Shown piece by piece: positions 25,501 through 33,163 of a stretch of DNA of 46,445 bases. The position numbers and the translations under genes were made by a program. The notes under the pieces were generated by a model. The model did no database searches, had not been told where the DNA came from, and saw only the letters and a list, made by a program, of their open reading frames with translations. This DNA is from UBA4416 sp040376995 (GTDB taxonomy: Bacteria > Bacteroidota > Bacteroidia > B-17B0 > Aurantibacillaceae). The stretch is taken from positions 1 to 46,445 of the forward strand of contig JBEIPP010000004.1 in NCBI GenBank assembly GCA_040376995.1, read 5' to 3'. Each line of letters opens with the position of its first letter. Position 1 is the first letter of the stretch.

Positions 25501-27576
25501 AACCTTCAATAAATAAGGATTACCAGCAACTAACGTTGCCTGGTTTGTGCACATGAAATCTTTATAGCCCTCAGAAGCATTTGTAGATGTTTTAGATATA
25601 GAACCAAATTCTACTTTAGTGATGCCGTAATTTGATGCTGCGTTTCCTTGTGCTGGCAAACAAGCAGATATTGGTGAACCAATATTAGTAATGGTTATAA
25701 AATTTGTTTTTAGAATTGAATCCGTTGTATTGCAACTTGATGTTCCTGTAGATTTTAATTTTACACTATAGTTTCCTGTATTGCTATATGTGTGCGAAGG
25801 GTTAGGGGAAGTTGAGGTAGTTCCATCACCAAAATCCCAATAATATGTACTAGCATTAACACTATTATTTGAAAAAGAAATGGTAGCAGGAATTGAGCAA
25901 GGGTAGTTATTGCTTGACGAAAACTCCGCAACAACCGCATTACTGTATAAACCAGTACCAACACCAACCGCATACCATGCATTTGCACATTGTGTAACAT
26001 TATTACTACATGCCCCAAATAAATCAATAGCCGATTGAATAGCATAAGTTCTAGCATCAGCATAAGTAGAGTTTGGTGTTAAATAATTAGTTAAGTTTCT
26101 ATAAGCTATTGCCTCTGCATCATTCATTCCGATTCCGGAAATATTGTAAGTTACAGCATTATCATTTGTTCCAGTTCCACCTTGACATAATAAATAAAAC
26201 CAATGATTTTGAACCTGACTGTTTGTGTGAACGCCACCGTGATCAGAACCTCCTGATGCAATCCAATATTGACCTAAATAAGTATCAGGTTGCAAAGTAG
26301 CTTTTGGATTAATTAAATTTCTAAAAGGCACTCCCGACACTTTACATTGTTCTCCTTCTAAAAAATTAGCCGTAGTAGGGTTTGCATAAAAATCAACAGC
26401 CACGCCAAAAATATCACTAAATGATTCATTTAATCCACCCGACTCATTCATATATACTAAACCTGCCGATGTTTCTGTAACCGCATGTGTTAGTTCGTGT
26501 CCAACAATATCCGTGCATGAAAATGGATTGTAGGACGTACCGTCACCATCTCCAAATACCATGTATTCACCATCCCAAAATGCATTATTATAACCCGAAC
26601 CATAGTGCGCTAAACCTTTTATTTGAGTTCCTAAACCATCGTAGGATTTTCTGGAAAACTTAGAAAGATAATAATCATATGTTTTATCTAAGCCATAATA
26701 TAAATCGAAAACTGATTTATCAATAGCTGTTGTGGCACTCCAAGTTGAGCTTGAATTTAAAAAATCAGTTGAAGAAGCAGTATTGGACCCATTATTGCAA
26801 TTCTTTGTGCTTATGTTTTTTGCCAATTGTTGTAATCGATATTGAGACGCGCTTATTTGATCGATAGTTGCTGATTTTGTCCCATTATAATTTGTTATCA
26901 ATGTTCCTGGCACATCGGTAGTATGAATTTTGTTTATTTCAAGAATTATTTTGTTCGTTTGTGCATCGATATATATGTCACTATGTTTTAATGGAGTATT
27001 AGTTGATAGATTAAAATGATAACACAAAAAAGGAATATTATTATTAAAGATTATTGTTAAAGATTCATTTTTACTTGAATTATTTTTTATTTCTGAAGAA
27101 TTAAATAAAGATTTAGCCTTAACCAAAGCTTCGTTTTTAGTTATTTGTGGGATAACAGATTTAAGGTTTTGAGATATGTTGGGGTAAAATTCTCCATTTA
27201 CAGAGGTTACTTTTCCGTCTTTTACATGTACATAATACACGCCATGCTCAACTTTAACACCTTTATAAATTTGTTTATAACGGTAATGAGTATAACCAAG
27301 AGCGTCTTTTTCTTTTTTATATAAACTTAATTCATAGTTTGAATTAGCTTTTAAAACATTTTCTTTTAGCCAATTTAAATGATTTGTCTCCTCAATATAA
27401 GAGCCATTTTTCATAACAACAAATTGAAATGAATTGTTTTTTTCATTTACTACAACTTGCTCTGCATTTTTAACATAAGAATTTGCGTCTACACCATAAA
27501 AGGATTTTTGACAAAAAGAATTTGAAGTAAAAAATAATGATAGAATTAAGATAAATACGTGTAATAAATGCTTCAT
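19561..27576 (-). CDS. Giant secreted M4 (thermolysin-like) metallopeptidase with PKD, GEVED, CUB and triplicated modules and T9SS sorting domain
   Basis: 2,671 residues. Order: signal peptide 1-22; FTP/PepSY-type propeptide about 30-215; M4 catalytic domain about 225-545 with HELTH 360-364, third ligand E384 in GLNESFSD, catalytic E361 and H450 in GGVHTNS; PKD about 550-630; GEVED about 632-780; PKD; CUB-like about 870-982; PKD; three repeats of about 405 residues from about 1069, 1472 and 1882; PKD; second GEVED about 2270-2418; two PKDs; T9SS type A sorting domain from about 2590 (LNVFPNPFSSQTTI). All catalytic residues are present, so it should be an active extracellular protease of protein or peptide substrates. 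Each repeat pairs a choice-of-anchor/SPD-2-like beta domain with an alpha/beta domain I can only call GATase1/ThuA-like, lacking a visible Cys nucleophile. Third repeat is shorter. Confidence 0.93.
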   Translation of the reverse strand: MKHLLHVFILILSLFFTSNSFCQKSFYGVDANSYVKNAEQVVVNEKNNSFQFVVMKNGSYIEETNHLNWLKENVLKANSNYELSLYKKEKDALGYTHYRYKQIYKGVKVEHGVYYVHVKDGKVTSVNGEFYPNISQNLKSVIPQITKNEALVKAKSLFNSSEIKNNSSKNESLTIIFNNNIPFLCYHFNLSTNTPLKHSDIYIDAQTNKIILEINKIHTTDVPGTLITNYNGTKSATIDQISASQYRLQQLAKNISTKNCNNGSNTASSTDFLNSSSTWSATTAIDKSVFDLYYGLDKTYDYYLSKFSRKSYDGLGTQIKGLAHYGSGYNNAFWDGEYMVFGDGDGTSYNPFSCTDIVGHELTHAVTETSAGLVYMNESGGLNESFSDIFGVAVDFYANPTTANFLEGEQCKVSGVPFRNLINPKATLQPDTYLGQYWIASGGSDHGGVHTNSQVQNHWFYLLCQGGTGTNDNAVTYNISGIGMNDAEAIAYRNLTNYLTPNSTYADARTYAIQSAIDLFGACSNNVTQCANAWYAVGVGTGLYSNAVVAEFSSSNNYPCSIPATISFSNNSVNASTYYWDFGDGTTSTSPNPSHTYSNTGNYSVKLKSTGTSSCNTTDSILKTNFITITNIGSPISACLPAQGNAASNYGITKVEFGSISKTSTNASEGYKDFMCTNQATLVAGNPYLLKVTTQSMQEKVSVWIDYNNDGVLNSTDELIFNSLNAFNNITTHTLVIQTPTNVVLNTPLRLRVSDDYTAIANSCATHSYGQTEDYTVRFSATTSKPIANFYSNTKLTSINSTVNFFDSTLNVATNYRWEFQGGSPSYSNAKNPSVLYSSAGTYSVKLVASNGFGTDSTTKIAYLKVVSAFNMCAGTNSTSASSGSLYDSGGPSGIYQNNENCQFLINPGCTGTISISFSQFNLESCCDYFRVYNGINTAAPLLGTYNGTTIPPTLYANSGKMLIVWQTDGSATYDGFSATWTSTLSGTTPPVANFSLSVASPPLNTSVLLSDQTTNAPNQWLWQFDDGTTSSIQNPSKTFTLSGVRSITLTATNCSTTSVITKTVLVQGPASISVTPNPISALASCGGSIAVTASISNFGSGDLQYTINNQLGTSNRNLLLLTGYSGSNETTNMNSILSGITNCTVTSHSLSNVTNFQNALVGKNILLIPELQNIATGIISTYSNSILNFANSGGLVITCGNNLNINNEIGLFLASNIATTSSGSMNVLDTTDLITKTLPLLINAQNATFYPTYINTTGIVDLVKYAGYSVVSKKAIGAGKAIYIGFDYYNTDVYSSKILANAIKSNVSSSPWLTVSPTSGTVNPAGTNTVSLQFNTANLSAGVYTTNVVINSNDLSLPSYSLPVSYTVSGAASSSVSANCISYGTMMQYVNKTDSIKIFNTGCSTMSVSSLTNVNAAFSYTPAASFTIAPWSSKKITIRFSPTLTGLYNDTLSIISNGGDIKVCLNSTVTAAPTIEVTPSALTMSASCGQSPTTNLTIANNGGSNLTYTAIGSNSASNIKVLVITNLVYPNYYANMLTALNNYSVNYTVTQHTLTNVSALQTALQGKDIIIFPQPYNGTQYVLGSFQTYSTTVNNFVNSGGTALMSGFYNTNMMNDLGLFNSTSSNSIGSGSTLNVIDTNDVIMRGLPFGNITSFGYNYYHTFSNTNVVNYIRYAGTNSIACKRNIGSGRAIYLAFDFQASNDVNSNKILANSVKSSVTSVPWLSSSSSSNTVAPSNSSAITYTFNSTGLSAGTYSSVITVNSNDPLTPTFTVPVSFSVFGSPTSSVSANCKSFGTITQYTNKTDSLVLYNTGCATMSVTSLSTSNSTFTYTPSTSFSIAPFGNKKIYVKFSPTTVGVINDTLRITNNGGNQNVCLSGTVASAPSISVSPNSYSINLSACSSISTGSLNISNIGGSNLTYSISGSSTSSSVNVLAITNYVDMTGEYINTINSINSYYAGCNITQHALTSVPLLQAALVGKKVILIPEQESYVSGFLQTYSVTINNFISGGGTAIICGSDNLYTHRDLGIFSPTNVTNISSGVVVIDTNDVIMRGLPMGAIAAPNAIYAPLLSDPSIVNFVKSGAYSVVCKKQIGLGNAVFIGSDYYSVDNNFSKIIANSVKNSNSVLPSWLTISNTSQTVTPSNNSTVTFTLNSGTLLAGTYTTNLIITSNDPIIPTYTVPITMIVGNNPCANFTFTNLNNCTGIVTFTNTTVNTATSYNWNFGNGVSSTLTNPTITYSVAGTYSISLTACNGTMCSTYTKILTISGVDGPISNSCTPISYMNGSTYGILNVNLNTINKSSGYSNPEGYQDFSCNNQTTLTLGTTYTLNVTTSPSYYENVSVWIDFDNNGTFTGTEQILNSLNKLSTHTLTFSPPITAVLNTPLRMRVIDEHNGYTINSSCYNSYYGQAEDYTIKIQPNNVPPVAAFSTIINSCQGTVNFTDNSLNNPTSWSWNFGDGNASSSQNPIHTYSSAGTYTVLLIATNAFGSNYIPKTVIVNPLLFSFDIAGLQYVNQLLTYTTSLSGGLAYTWDFGDGVLSGNETTTHTYTAAGTYTVKLTIISGGCVNTMSTTVVISTNVGLTETGVELFSLNVFPNPFSSQTTIKLKLIDDSELNLELLNALGQKIKTITDKKFYEKGDHDYSIDYLAKGIYFLKITCKEKTFNYKLISID

Positions 27577-27780
27577 ATTAAAAGGTTAAATGTGCCTTGC
27601 ACAAGTTTATTATTCGAAAATAAGGCTTTTTATTCACAATAAATGACCTTAAAGAGTTTTTTAGCACAAAATCGAAATAAATGACTGCTTAAATAGGATA
27701 TATTATGTTATATATAAACGCTTTAAATAATTTTATTTTTCAATAAGATGTTAAATCAAGTTCAGCATGATTGAACCCTC

Positions 27781-30489
27781 TTATTTCTTTATAGAATTAT
27801 ATAACTCTAAAATTTGTTTTTTAGTATCAGATACAATTTTTAATTCTTCATTTAATTTGGTTATATCGGTTACTGAGCTTGTCGAAGCAGCGATTTTTGC
27901 TTTTAGTTTATCTTCTTTATCTTGCCAAACATTCACTAAATTATCTTTCATTACTTTTTGAGCTGCGTATTTCACGTATTTACTATCCGTAGAACCCATT
28001 TTTGCTAATTCCTTAGCTCCATCAATAGCCGTTTCTGGTTTAGCACAACGTTTTAAAAATTTACCATAAATGTTTCCATAAGCTAATAATTCAAAGCCGT
28101 TAAAATATTTTTTTACTTTTTTGAAATAAGCATGATTGTCGTCGGTTCCATTTTTTGAATATAAATCAGCAATAGAATAAATAATTTCTTTTGATGGTTC
28201 ATTTTCTAAGGCCACTGCTTTTTTCATTGCTAATTCAGGATTTATTTTTGCAATCGCATCAAATGCTTCTGATACCATCGCATAAGACTGCTCATTTAAT
28301 GCTTTTTCATATAAAGCATTTAAATCATCGCCTTTATAGTTTGTAGCTAATGCTTTAATAGCAGCTGCTCGAACTTTTGTATTTGAATCTTTCTCAGAAA
28401 TAGAAATAAGTAAAGGTTTTAACCCGATAGCTATCGGGTCTCCTTCTTTATCTTTTGCTACTTCGCTTAGAGCAGCAATAGCATCTGCTCTAAACTTTCT
28501 CCAAGGATCATTTTGAGCAATTGATTTCATAAGTTCTACAATGGCTTTATCATCCATTTGTTCTTTAAAATAATCTATGGCTTCATTTCTATCTCCCCAT
28601 AATGGCGCGTTTTTGTATTGAAACACATATTCTTCCTTAGTTTTTTCGAAAGTAGTTTTTGCTAATAATTGTTTCTCAGCATCAAAGTTTACTAAACTTG
28701 GATTAGAAGCTACATCAAATATATATGTGTTTTTTACATCGTCTATCCAGATACGCTTACGTTCTCTTTTACCATTAGCATAAATGTCAATATAAACAGG
28801 AAGTTTATATAATGGAGCTAATTTAAAATCTTGTTGTTGAGTAATTTCTAATTTTAATTTTTTAGTTGCAGCATCGTAAGATTTTTTGATGGCTAACTCA
28901 GGATGTCCTTTCGCATAATACCAGTCATTAAAAAACCAGTTTAAATCTTCGCCAGTAGTTTCTTCAAAAGCTAAACGTAAGTCGTGCACTTCAGCTGTTT
29001 TAAATTTATTTTTTTCTAAATATAATTTTAAAGAAGCAAAGAAAGCGTCATCGCCAACGTATTTGCGTAGCATGTGTAATATTTGTCCGCCTTTATTATA
29101 ACTAAATGCATCAAACATATCTTCACGCTCAGCATAATCAAAACGAACTAAATCAACTTGTTTTTGTTCTGATTGAGCAAAATATCCAAAGCGAGAACCT
29201 GCATGGTGGTCATCAGCGGCATCTCTTCCGTACTCAAATTCCTCCCATAAATATTCGCCATAAGTAGCAAACGATTCATTTAACGTTAGGTTACTCCAAC
29301 TTTCGCAACTTGCTAAATCGCCAAACCATTGGTGAAATAATTCGTGAGCAATGGTACTTTCTCCTTTTGCCCCATCAATAATTTCACGAGTTGTTTGATA
29401 GCAAACAAAATCTCCATGTAATGTGGCGCTTGTGTTTTCCATAGCTCCACTTACATAATCTCTAGCTACAATTTGAGCATATTTTTGCCAAGGGTAAGCA
29501 ACGCCGAGTTGATTAGAGTAAAACTCAATCATTTTTTTTGTCTTCCCAAAAATAGCCTTTGCGTGTGGTTCGTATTCTTTTTCTACATAATAAGAAATTT
29601 CTTTTCCGTTCCAAGGCTCATCCGTAACTTTTTTAAATTCCCCAACGCCCATCATCACTAAGTAGGGTGCATGAGGTAAATCCATTACCCAATGATCAGT
29701 TCTAGTTCCGTCAGCATTCTTTTTAGAGTCTGTTAGTAAACCGTTTGATAAAGTTGTGTATTTATCATCAACGGTCATGTAAATTTCATTAGTCATTTTT
29801 TCGGTTGGATTATCAATGGTTGGAAACCATGCCGAGTTGGATTGCGTTTCTCCTTGAGTCCAAATTTGAGGCATTTTATTTGGGTCTTCTCCTTTTGGAT
29901 TAATAAAATACAATCCTTTATCGTCGCTAATAGCAGAACTTCCACCTGCTTTTAATTCGTTAGGTTTTGCAACATATTCAATAGTTACATAATAAGGTTC
30001 CTTAGAAGTATATTCTTTCCCTAAATTTATTTTTAAAGAATCATTTTCGTATTTGTATGTTACAGGTTTTTCTGTATAAACGTCTTCCTTTACTACTGAT
30101 TTGCCTCCTTTTTTTATTGGCAATTCTTTTACTTGTTTTTCTGCTAGCTTAATAGCTTTAATATCCATACCACGAGCATTTAAATACAACATATTTGTTG
30201 AATAGAAATATGGTTTCACTTGTAGTTCTGCTTTCCCAATTAATTGAGATTTTTGCCAATCAAAACTTACCCATAATTTAGTATGAATAATATCGCTGTG
30301 TTTTGTAGGAGTAGATTGATAAATTTTCTTTTTAGGGGGTTCTTCAGCAATTATTTTGATGGTATCCAAATCAATAGCAGGCTCTGCCATTGTTATAGGT
30401 TCATTTGTTTTTGCTGTTTTTTTAGAAGTAGAACAAGCTGCTATGCAACCAAAAATTGTTGCTGTAAAAACTAAGTGTTTGTAGTTCAT
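27781..30489 (-). CDS. M1 family aminopeptidase, lipoprotein, with C-terminal HEAT-like repeats
   Basis: 902 residues. Residues 1-19 form a lipoprotein signal with lipobox IAAC (Cys19), so the enzyme is membrane anchored outside the cytoplasm. The M1 signature is complete: GAMEN 348-352, HELFH 382-386 and the third zinc ligand E405 in NESFATYG, giving HExxH-18-E. The C-terminal third is helical with HEAT/ARM-like units (FRADAIAALSEVAKDKEG, VRAAAIKALATNY). It trims N-terminal residues from peptides. It lies upstream of the secreted M4 protease on the same strand (204-nt gap). Around residues 684-689 the coding DNA contains a 16-bp genomic palindrome, encoding DPIAIG between two HEAT-like units. 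Confidence 0.95.
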   Translation of the reverse strand: MNYKHLVFTATIFGCIAACSTSKKTAKTNEPITMAEPAIDLDTIKIIAEEPPKKKIYQSTPTKHSDIIHTKLWVSFDWQKSQLIGKAELQVKPYFYSTNMLYLNARGMDIKAIKLAEKQVKELPIKKGGKSVVKEDVYTEKPVTYKYENDSLKINLGKEYTSKEPYYVTIEYVAKPNELKAGGSSAISDDKGLYFINPKGEDPNKMPQIWTQGETQSNSAWFPTIDNPTEKMTNEIYMTVDDKYTTLSNGLLTDSKKNADGTRTDHWVMDLPHAPYLVMMGVGEFKKVTDEPWNGKEISYYVEKEYEPHAKAIFGKTKKMIEFYSNQLGVAYPWQKYAQIVARDYVSGAMENTSATLHGDFVCYQTTREIIDGAKGESTIAHELFHQWFGDLASCESWSNLTLNESFATYGEYLWEEFEYGRDAADDHHAGSRFGYFAQSEQKQVDLVRFDYAEREDMFDAFSYNKGGQILHMLRKYVGDDAFFASLKLYLEKNKFKTAEVHDLRLAFEETTGEDLNWFFNDWYYAKGHPELAIKKSYDAATKKLKLEITQQQDFKLAPLYKLPVYIDIYANGKRERKRIWIDDVKNTYIFDVASNPSLVNFDAEKQLLAKTTFEKTKEEYVFQYKNAPLWGDRNEAIDYFKEQMDDKAIVELMKSIAQNDPWRKFRADAIAALSEVAKDKEGDPIAIGLKPLLISISEKDSNTKVRAAAIKALATNYKGDDLNALYEKALNEQSYAMVSEAFDAIAKINPELAMKKAVALENEPSKEIIYSIADLYSKNGTDDNHAYFKKVKKYFNGFELLAYGNIYGKFLKRCAKPETAIDGAKELAKMGSTDSKYVKYAAQKVMKDNLVNVWQDKEDKLKAKIAASTSSVTDITKLNEELKIVSDTKKQILELYNSIKK
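28423..28438. repeat. CCCGATAGCTATCGGG palindrome inside the M1 aminopeptidase gene
   Basis: Perfect 16-bp palindrome, identical to the two copies at 46366-46381 and 46419-46434. It is read in frame as DPIAIG without disturbing the protein. Confidence 0.9.
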
Positions 30490-30650
30490 AATGAATACGT
30501 TTGATTAGTAAAAATGCGATTATTTTAAAGGATAGCCAAAGAAAAAACACCTTAGTTTACAAGCGGTTTAGGTTACTGATTGATGGATGTTTTTATAGTT
30601 TTTTGCGATTTTAACAGCATATTTATTTATGTGGTTTGTGGTTAAATAGT

Positions 30651-30658
30651 TACATTTG
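30651..30658 (+). promoter_or_regulatory. -7 box (TACATTTG) of panD
   Basis: TACATTTG fits TAnnTTTG and ends 7 nt before ATG 30666, predicting a leader of only a few nucleotides. Confidence 0.5.
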
Positions 30659-30665
30659 CGGCATG

Positions 30666-31016
30666 ATGCAGATTCAAGTAATGAAATCTAAATTGCACTG
30701 TGTAACTGTTACTCAGGCAGAGTTAGATTATATAGGCAGTATTACCATTGATGAAGATTTAATGGATGCTGCTAATTTTATTGAGAACGAACAAGTTCAT
30801 ATTTTAAATAAAAATAATGGTCAACGTTTTATTACTTATGTAATTAAGGGAAAACGCGGAAGTGGCGTTATTTGTTTAAATGGTCCGGCTGCTAAATTAG
30901 TGAGTTTAGGAGATGTAGTTATTGTTATTTCTTATGCAGCCATGGAATTTGAAGCTGCTAAAACATTTAAACCTTGGGTGGTTTTTCCTGATACCAAAAC
31001 TAATCGTTTAAAATAA
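30666..31016 (+). CDS. panD: Aspartate 1-decarboxylase
   Basis: 116 residues from ATG 30666. The open frame extends upstream through a TTG and another ATG (30663), but starting at 30666 places the self-cleavage pair at G24-S25 (YIGSITID), exactly as in E. coli PanD, with the same spacing to KLH at 9-11. The proenzyme cuts itself at G24-S25 to form a pyruvoyl group and makes beta-alanine for pantothenate and coenzyme A. FLIN-type residues of the active site appear as GSGVICLNGPAA. A YbhN-like membrane protein gene follows after 5 nt. Confidence 0.97.
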   Translation: MQIQVMKSKLHCVTVTQAELDYIGSITIDEDLMDAANFIENEQVHILNKNNGQRFITYVIKGKRGSGVICLNGPAAKLVSLGDVVIVISYAAMEFEAAKTFKPWVVFPDTKTNRLK

Positions 31017-31021
31017 CAAGT

Positions 31022-32035
31022 ATGAATAAACGCACCAAATCCATCATTCAATTTATTGTATTGCTTGGTGTGGGTATTTTATTGGTGTGGCTATCTTTTC
31101 GCTCTGTTTGCACAGAGAAAGAAAAGATTGTTGACTCTTTTGAATCTGCTAATTATTTCTGGGTCGGTATTTCTGTATTTATTTCTTTCTTTAGCCATAG
31201 CTTAAGAGCTTTTCGTTGGAATTATTTATTAAAACCGACTGGTTATTCTGTAAAACCAATTAATGCTTTGGGCGCTGTTTTAGTTGGATATTTTGCCAAT
31301 TATGGTTTGCCGCGCATGGGTGAAATCACTCGCTGTACTTTGGTTGCAAAATATGATGATGTGCCATTTGAAGTTGCTTTAGGTACGGTAATAACAGAGC
31401 GTATTGTAGATTTATTATTATTAATTGTGATATTTTTTCTGACACTTTTTGCCCAATTTTCACAGTTAAAAGATTTAACTGTAACTTATATTTATAATCC
31501 GATGATGCTTAAATTACAGGGCTTTACAAATCATCCTACTAAATTTATTATATTGATAGGTGTTCTAGTTGTAGGAGCAGTAGTGTTATTTCTAATTCGT
31601 AAAAAAATATCAGGCTTGCTTAAAGGTAAATTTGGCAATATTATCATGGGTTTTGGAAAGGGCTTAAGTTCGGTAAAAGATATAGAACATAAATTTCAAT
31701 TTATTGCTTTAAGTTTAGCTATTTGGGCATCATATTTTTATAGCTTATATGTTTGTTTTTTTGCTTTTGAAGGAACTTCGCAATTAGGACATTCGGAATG
31801 TTTGGCAATTTTATTATTTGGCACTTTAGGGGTTGTATTTTCTCCAGGAGGATTAGGAGCTTATCCAGCAATAGTTACGGCTTTATTAACGTATTATGGT
31901 ATTGAGCAAATTACAGCTTTTTCATTTCCATGGATGGCTTGGACATCTCAGTTTATCTTAATTGTTTTTCTAGGACTTTTAAGTCTTATTCTGCTACCAA
32001 TAATTAATAAATCAAAGACAAATGTCGTTTCATAA
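31022..32035 (+). CDS. Flippase-like integral membrane protein (YbhN/LPG-synthase TM family)
   Basis: 337 residues with about eight membrane segments. Family motifs are visible: SHSLRAFRWNYLLKP early on, GYFANYGLPRMGEITRC (the conserved R-x-G-E loop) and FSPGGLGAYPAI near the end. The family (UPF0104/DUF2156-lacking MprF-like domains) is thought to move or modify lipids; the aminoacyl transferase domain of MprF is absent. Substrate unknown. Its stop overlaps the start of rfaE2 by 14 nt, so the two are coupled, and panD lies 5 nt upstream. Confidence 0.85.
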   Translation: MNKRTKSIIQFIVLLGVGILLVWLSFRSVCTEKEKIVDSFESANYFWVGISVFISFFSHSLRAFRWNYLLKPTGYSVKPINALGAVLVGYFANYGLPRMGEITRCTLVAKYDDVPFEVALGTVITERIVDLLLLIVIFFLTLFAQFSQLKDLTVTYIYNPMMLKLQGFTNHPTKFIILIGVLVVGAVVLFLIRKKISGLLKGKFGNIIMGFGKGLSSVKDIEHKFQFIALSLAIWASYFYSLYVCFFAFEGTSQLGHSECLAILLFGTLGVVFSPGGLGAYPAIVTALLTYYGIEQITAFSFPWMAWTSQFILIVFLGLLSLILLPIINKSKTNVVS

Positions 32036-32513
32036 AAAATTATCCAACAAGTTAGTTTCAAAAGATAAATTGAAAGATCTTTTGAACGGTTGGAATGCTC
32101 AAAATAAACAAATTGTGTTTACTAATGGTTGTTTTGATATTTTACATCGCGGACATGTAGAGTATTTATGTCACGCGCGTGATTTAGGAGATAAATTAAT
32201 TTTAGGGTTAAACACGGACGCCTCTGTAAAACGTTTAGGCAAATCGCCCGAAAGACCAATTAATTCTCATGAAACTAGAGCAACAATATTAGCAGGTTTA
32301 GAATGTATAGATGCCATTGTATTGTTTGATGAGGATACTCCATTAGAGCTAATTACTTTTGTACAACCAGATGTTTTGGTAAAGGGTAATGATTACAAAG
32401 CTGAAGACATTGTAGGTTATGATGTGGTTATAGCAAAAGGAGGAAAAGTAATTACTATTCAGTTAGTGGATGGTTATTCAACAACAAAACTGATCGAAAA
32501 AATGAAAGGTTAA
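32022..32513 (+). CDS. rfaE2: D-glycero-beta-D-manno-heptose 1-phosphate adenylyltransferase (HldE C-domain type)
   Basis: 163 residues, a stand-alone nucleotidyltransferase. The signature FTNGCFDILHRGHVEYL contains HxGH, and the downstream ERPINSHETRATIL, VLFDEDTPLELI, VLVKGNDYK and DGYSTTKLIEKM match the RfaE domain II family. It adds AMP to heptose-1-phosphate for ADP-heptose, an LPS inner-core precursor. The kinase half is not encoded next to it, so it must be a separate gene elsewhere, common in Bacteroidota. It is translationally coupled to the preceding membrane protein (14-nt overlap). Confidence 0.93.
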   Translation: MSFHKKLSNKLVSKDKLKDLLNGWNAQNKQIVFTNGCFDILHRGHVEYLCHARDLGDKLILGLNTDASVKRLGKSPERPINSHETRATILAGLECIDAIVLFDEDTPLELITFVQPDVLVKGNDYKAEDIVGYDVVIAKGGKVITIQLVDGYSTTKLIEKMKG

Positions 32514-32539
32514 TTTTGGATGTTTATTATTTTCGAGAA

Positions 32540-33154
32540 TTATATCTTGAAAATTGTTGATGTTTCAATTGTACTTTCGTTAATAGCAGTTGCTTCACAT
32601 TTCCCGATTAGTGTAAAAGGAACATAGTTAATAAATTCCTCTAAATTTGTAAAATATTCTACACCATATTTTTGTGAGCCTTTATAAAAAACTTGATTAA
32701 CAATTAGATATTTTCCTTGAAATTCTTTTTTTAGCACATCAAATATATCGTTTAATGAAGGTAAAATATACCAAATAATTTCTGATAACATAACGCAATC
32801 ATAGTGTTTAAACTTTACTAGTTCTTTAGTTATATCAGATACTTCGAAATCAAGTTTTGGAAATAATATTTTTGCTTTTTCAATAGCAGCAACAGATATA
32901 TCATCGCTTTTTGGTACAATTCCTGTTTCTTTAAAAATCCAATCCGCATAATATCCTAAGCCACAACCGCATTCTAAAACAGATTTAATATTATTGTTTT
33001 TTAAATGTAGTATCCCAGCCATTCTAGAATATTTATTAGGTTGAGAGGATTGCATCCATGGATCATTTACATCAAGGTACATATCGTCAAATTTTCCAAT
33101 AAACTTTCCGTCTTTAATAACATAATCGTGATAGGATTTCTCTACTTTCTCCAT
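32540..33154 (-). CDS. Class I SAM-dependent methyltransferase-like protein
   Basis: 204 residues. Motif I is VLECGCGLGYYADWI (SAM-binding GxGxG), followed by an acidic post-I residue in KSDDISVAAIEKAK and motif IV-like YDCVMLSEIIWYILP. The layout resembles the NodS/methyltransf_23-type small methyltransferases. The acceptor is unknown; the Cys-rich GCGLG is a mild variation. It is the last of three minus-strand genes (SPFH lipoprotein, two-TM protein, this one) with only 9 nt to the preceding gene, so they are likely transcribed together. Confidence 0.75.
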   Translation of the reverse strand: MEKVEKSYHDYVIKDGKFIGKFDDMYLDVNDPWMQSSQPNKYSRMAGILHLKNNNIKSVLECGCGLGYYADWIFKETGIVPKSDDISVAAIEKAKILFPKLDFEVSDITKELVKFKHYDCVMLSEIIWYILPSLNDIFDVLKKEFQGKYLIVNQVFYKGSQKYGVEYFTNLEEFINYVPFTLIGKCEATAINESTIETSTIFKI

Positions 33155-33163
33155 AAATGAGGT

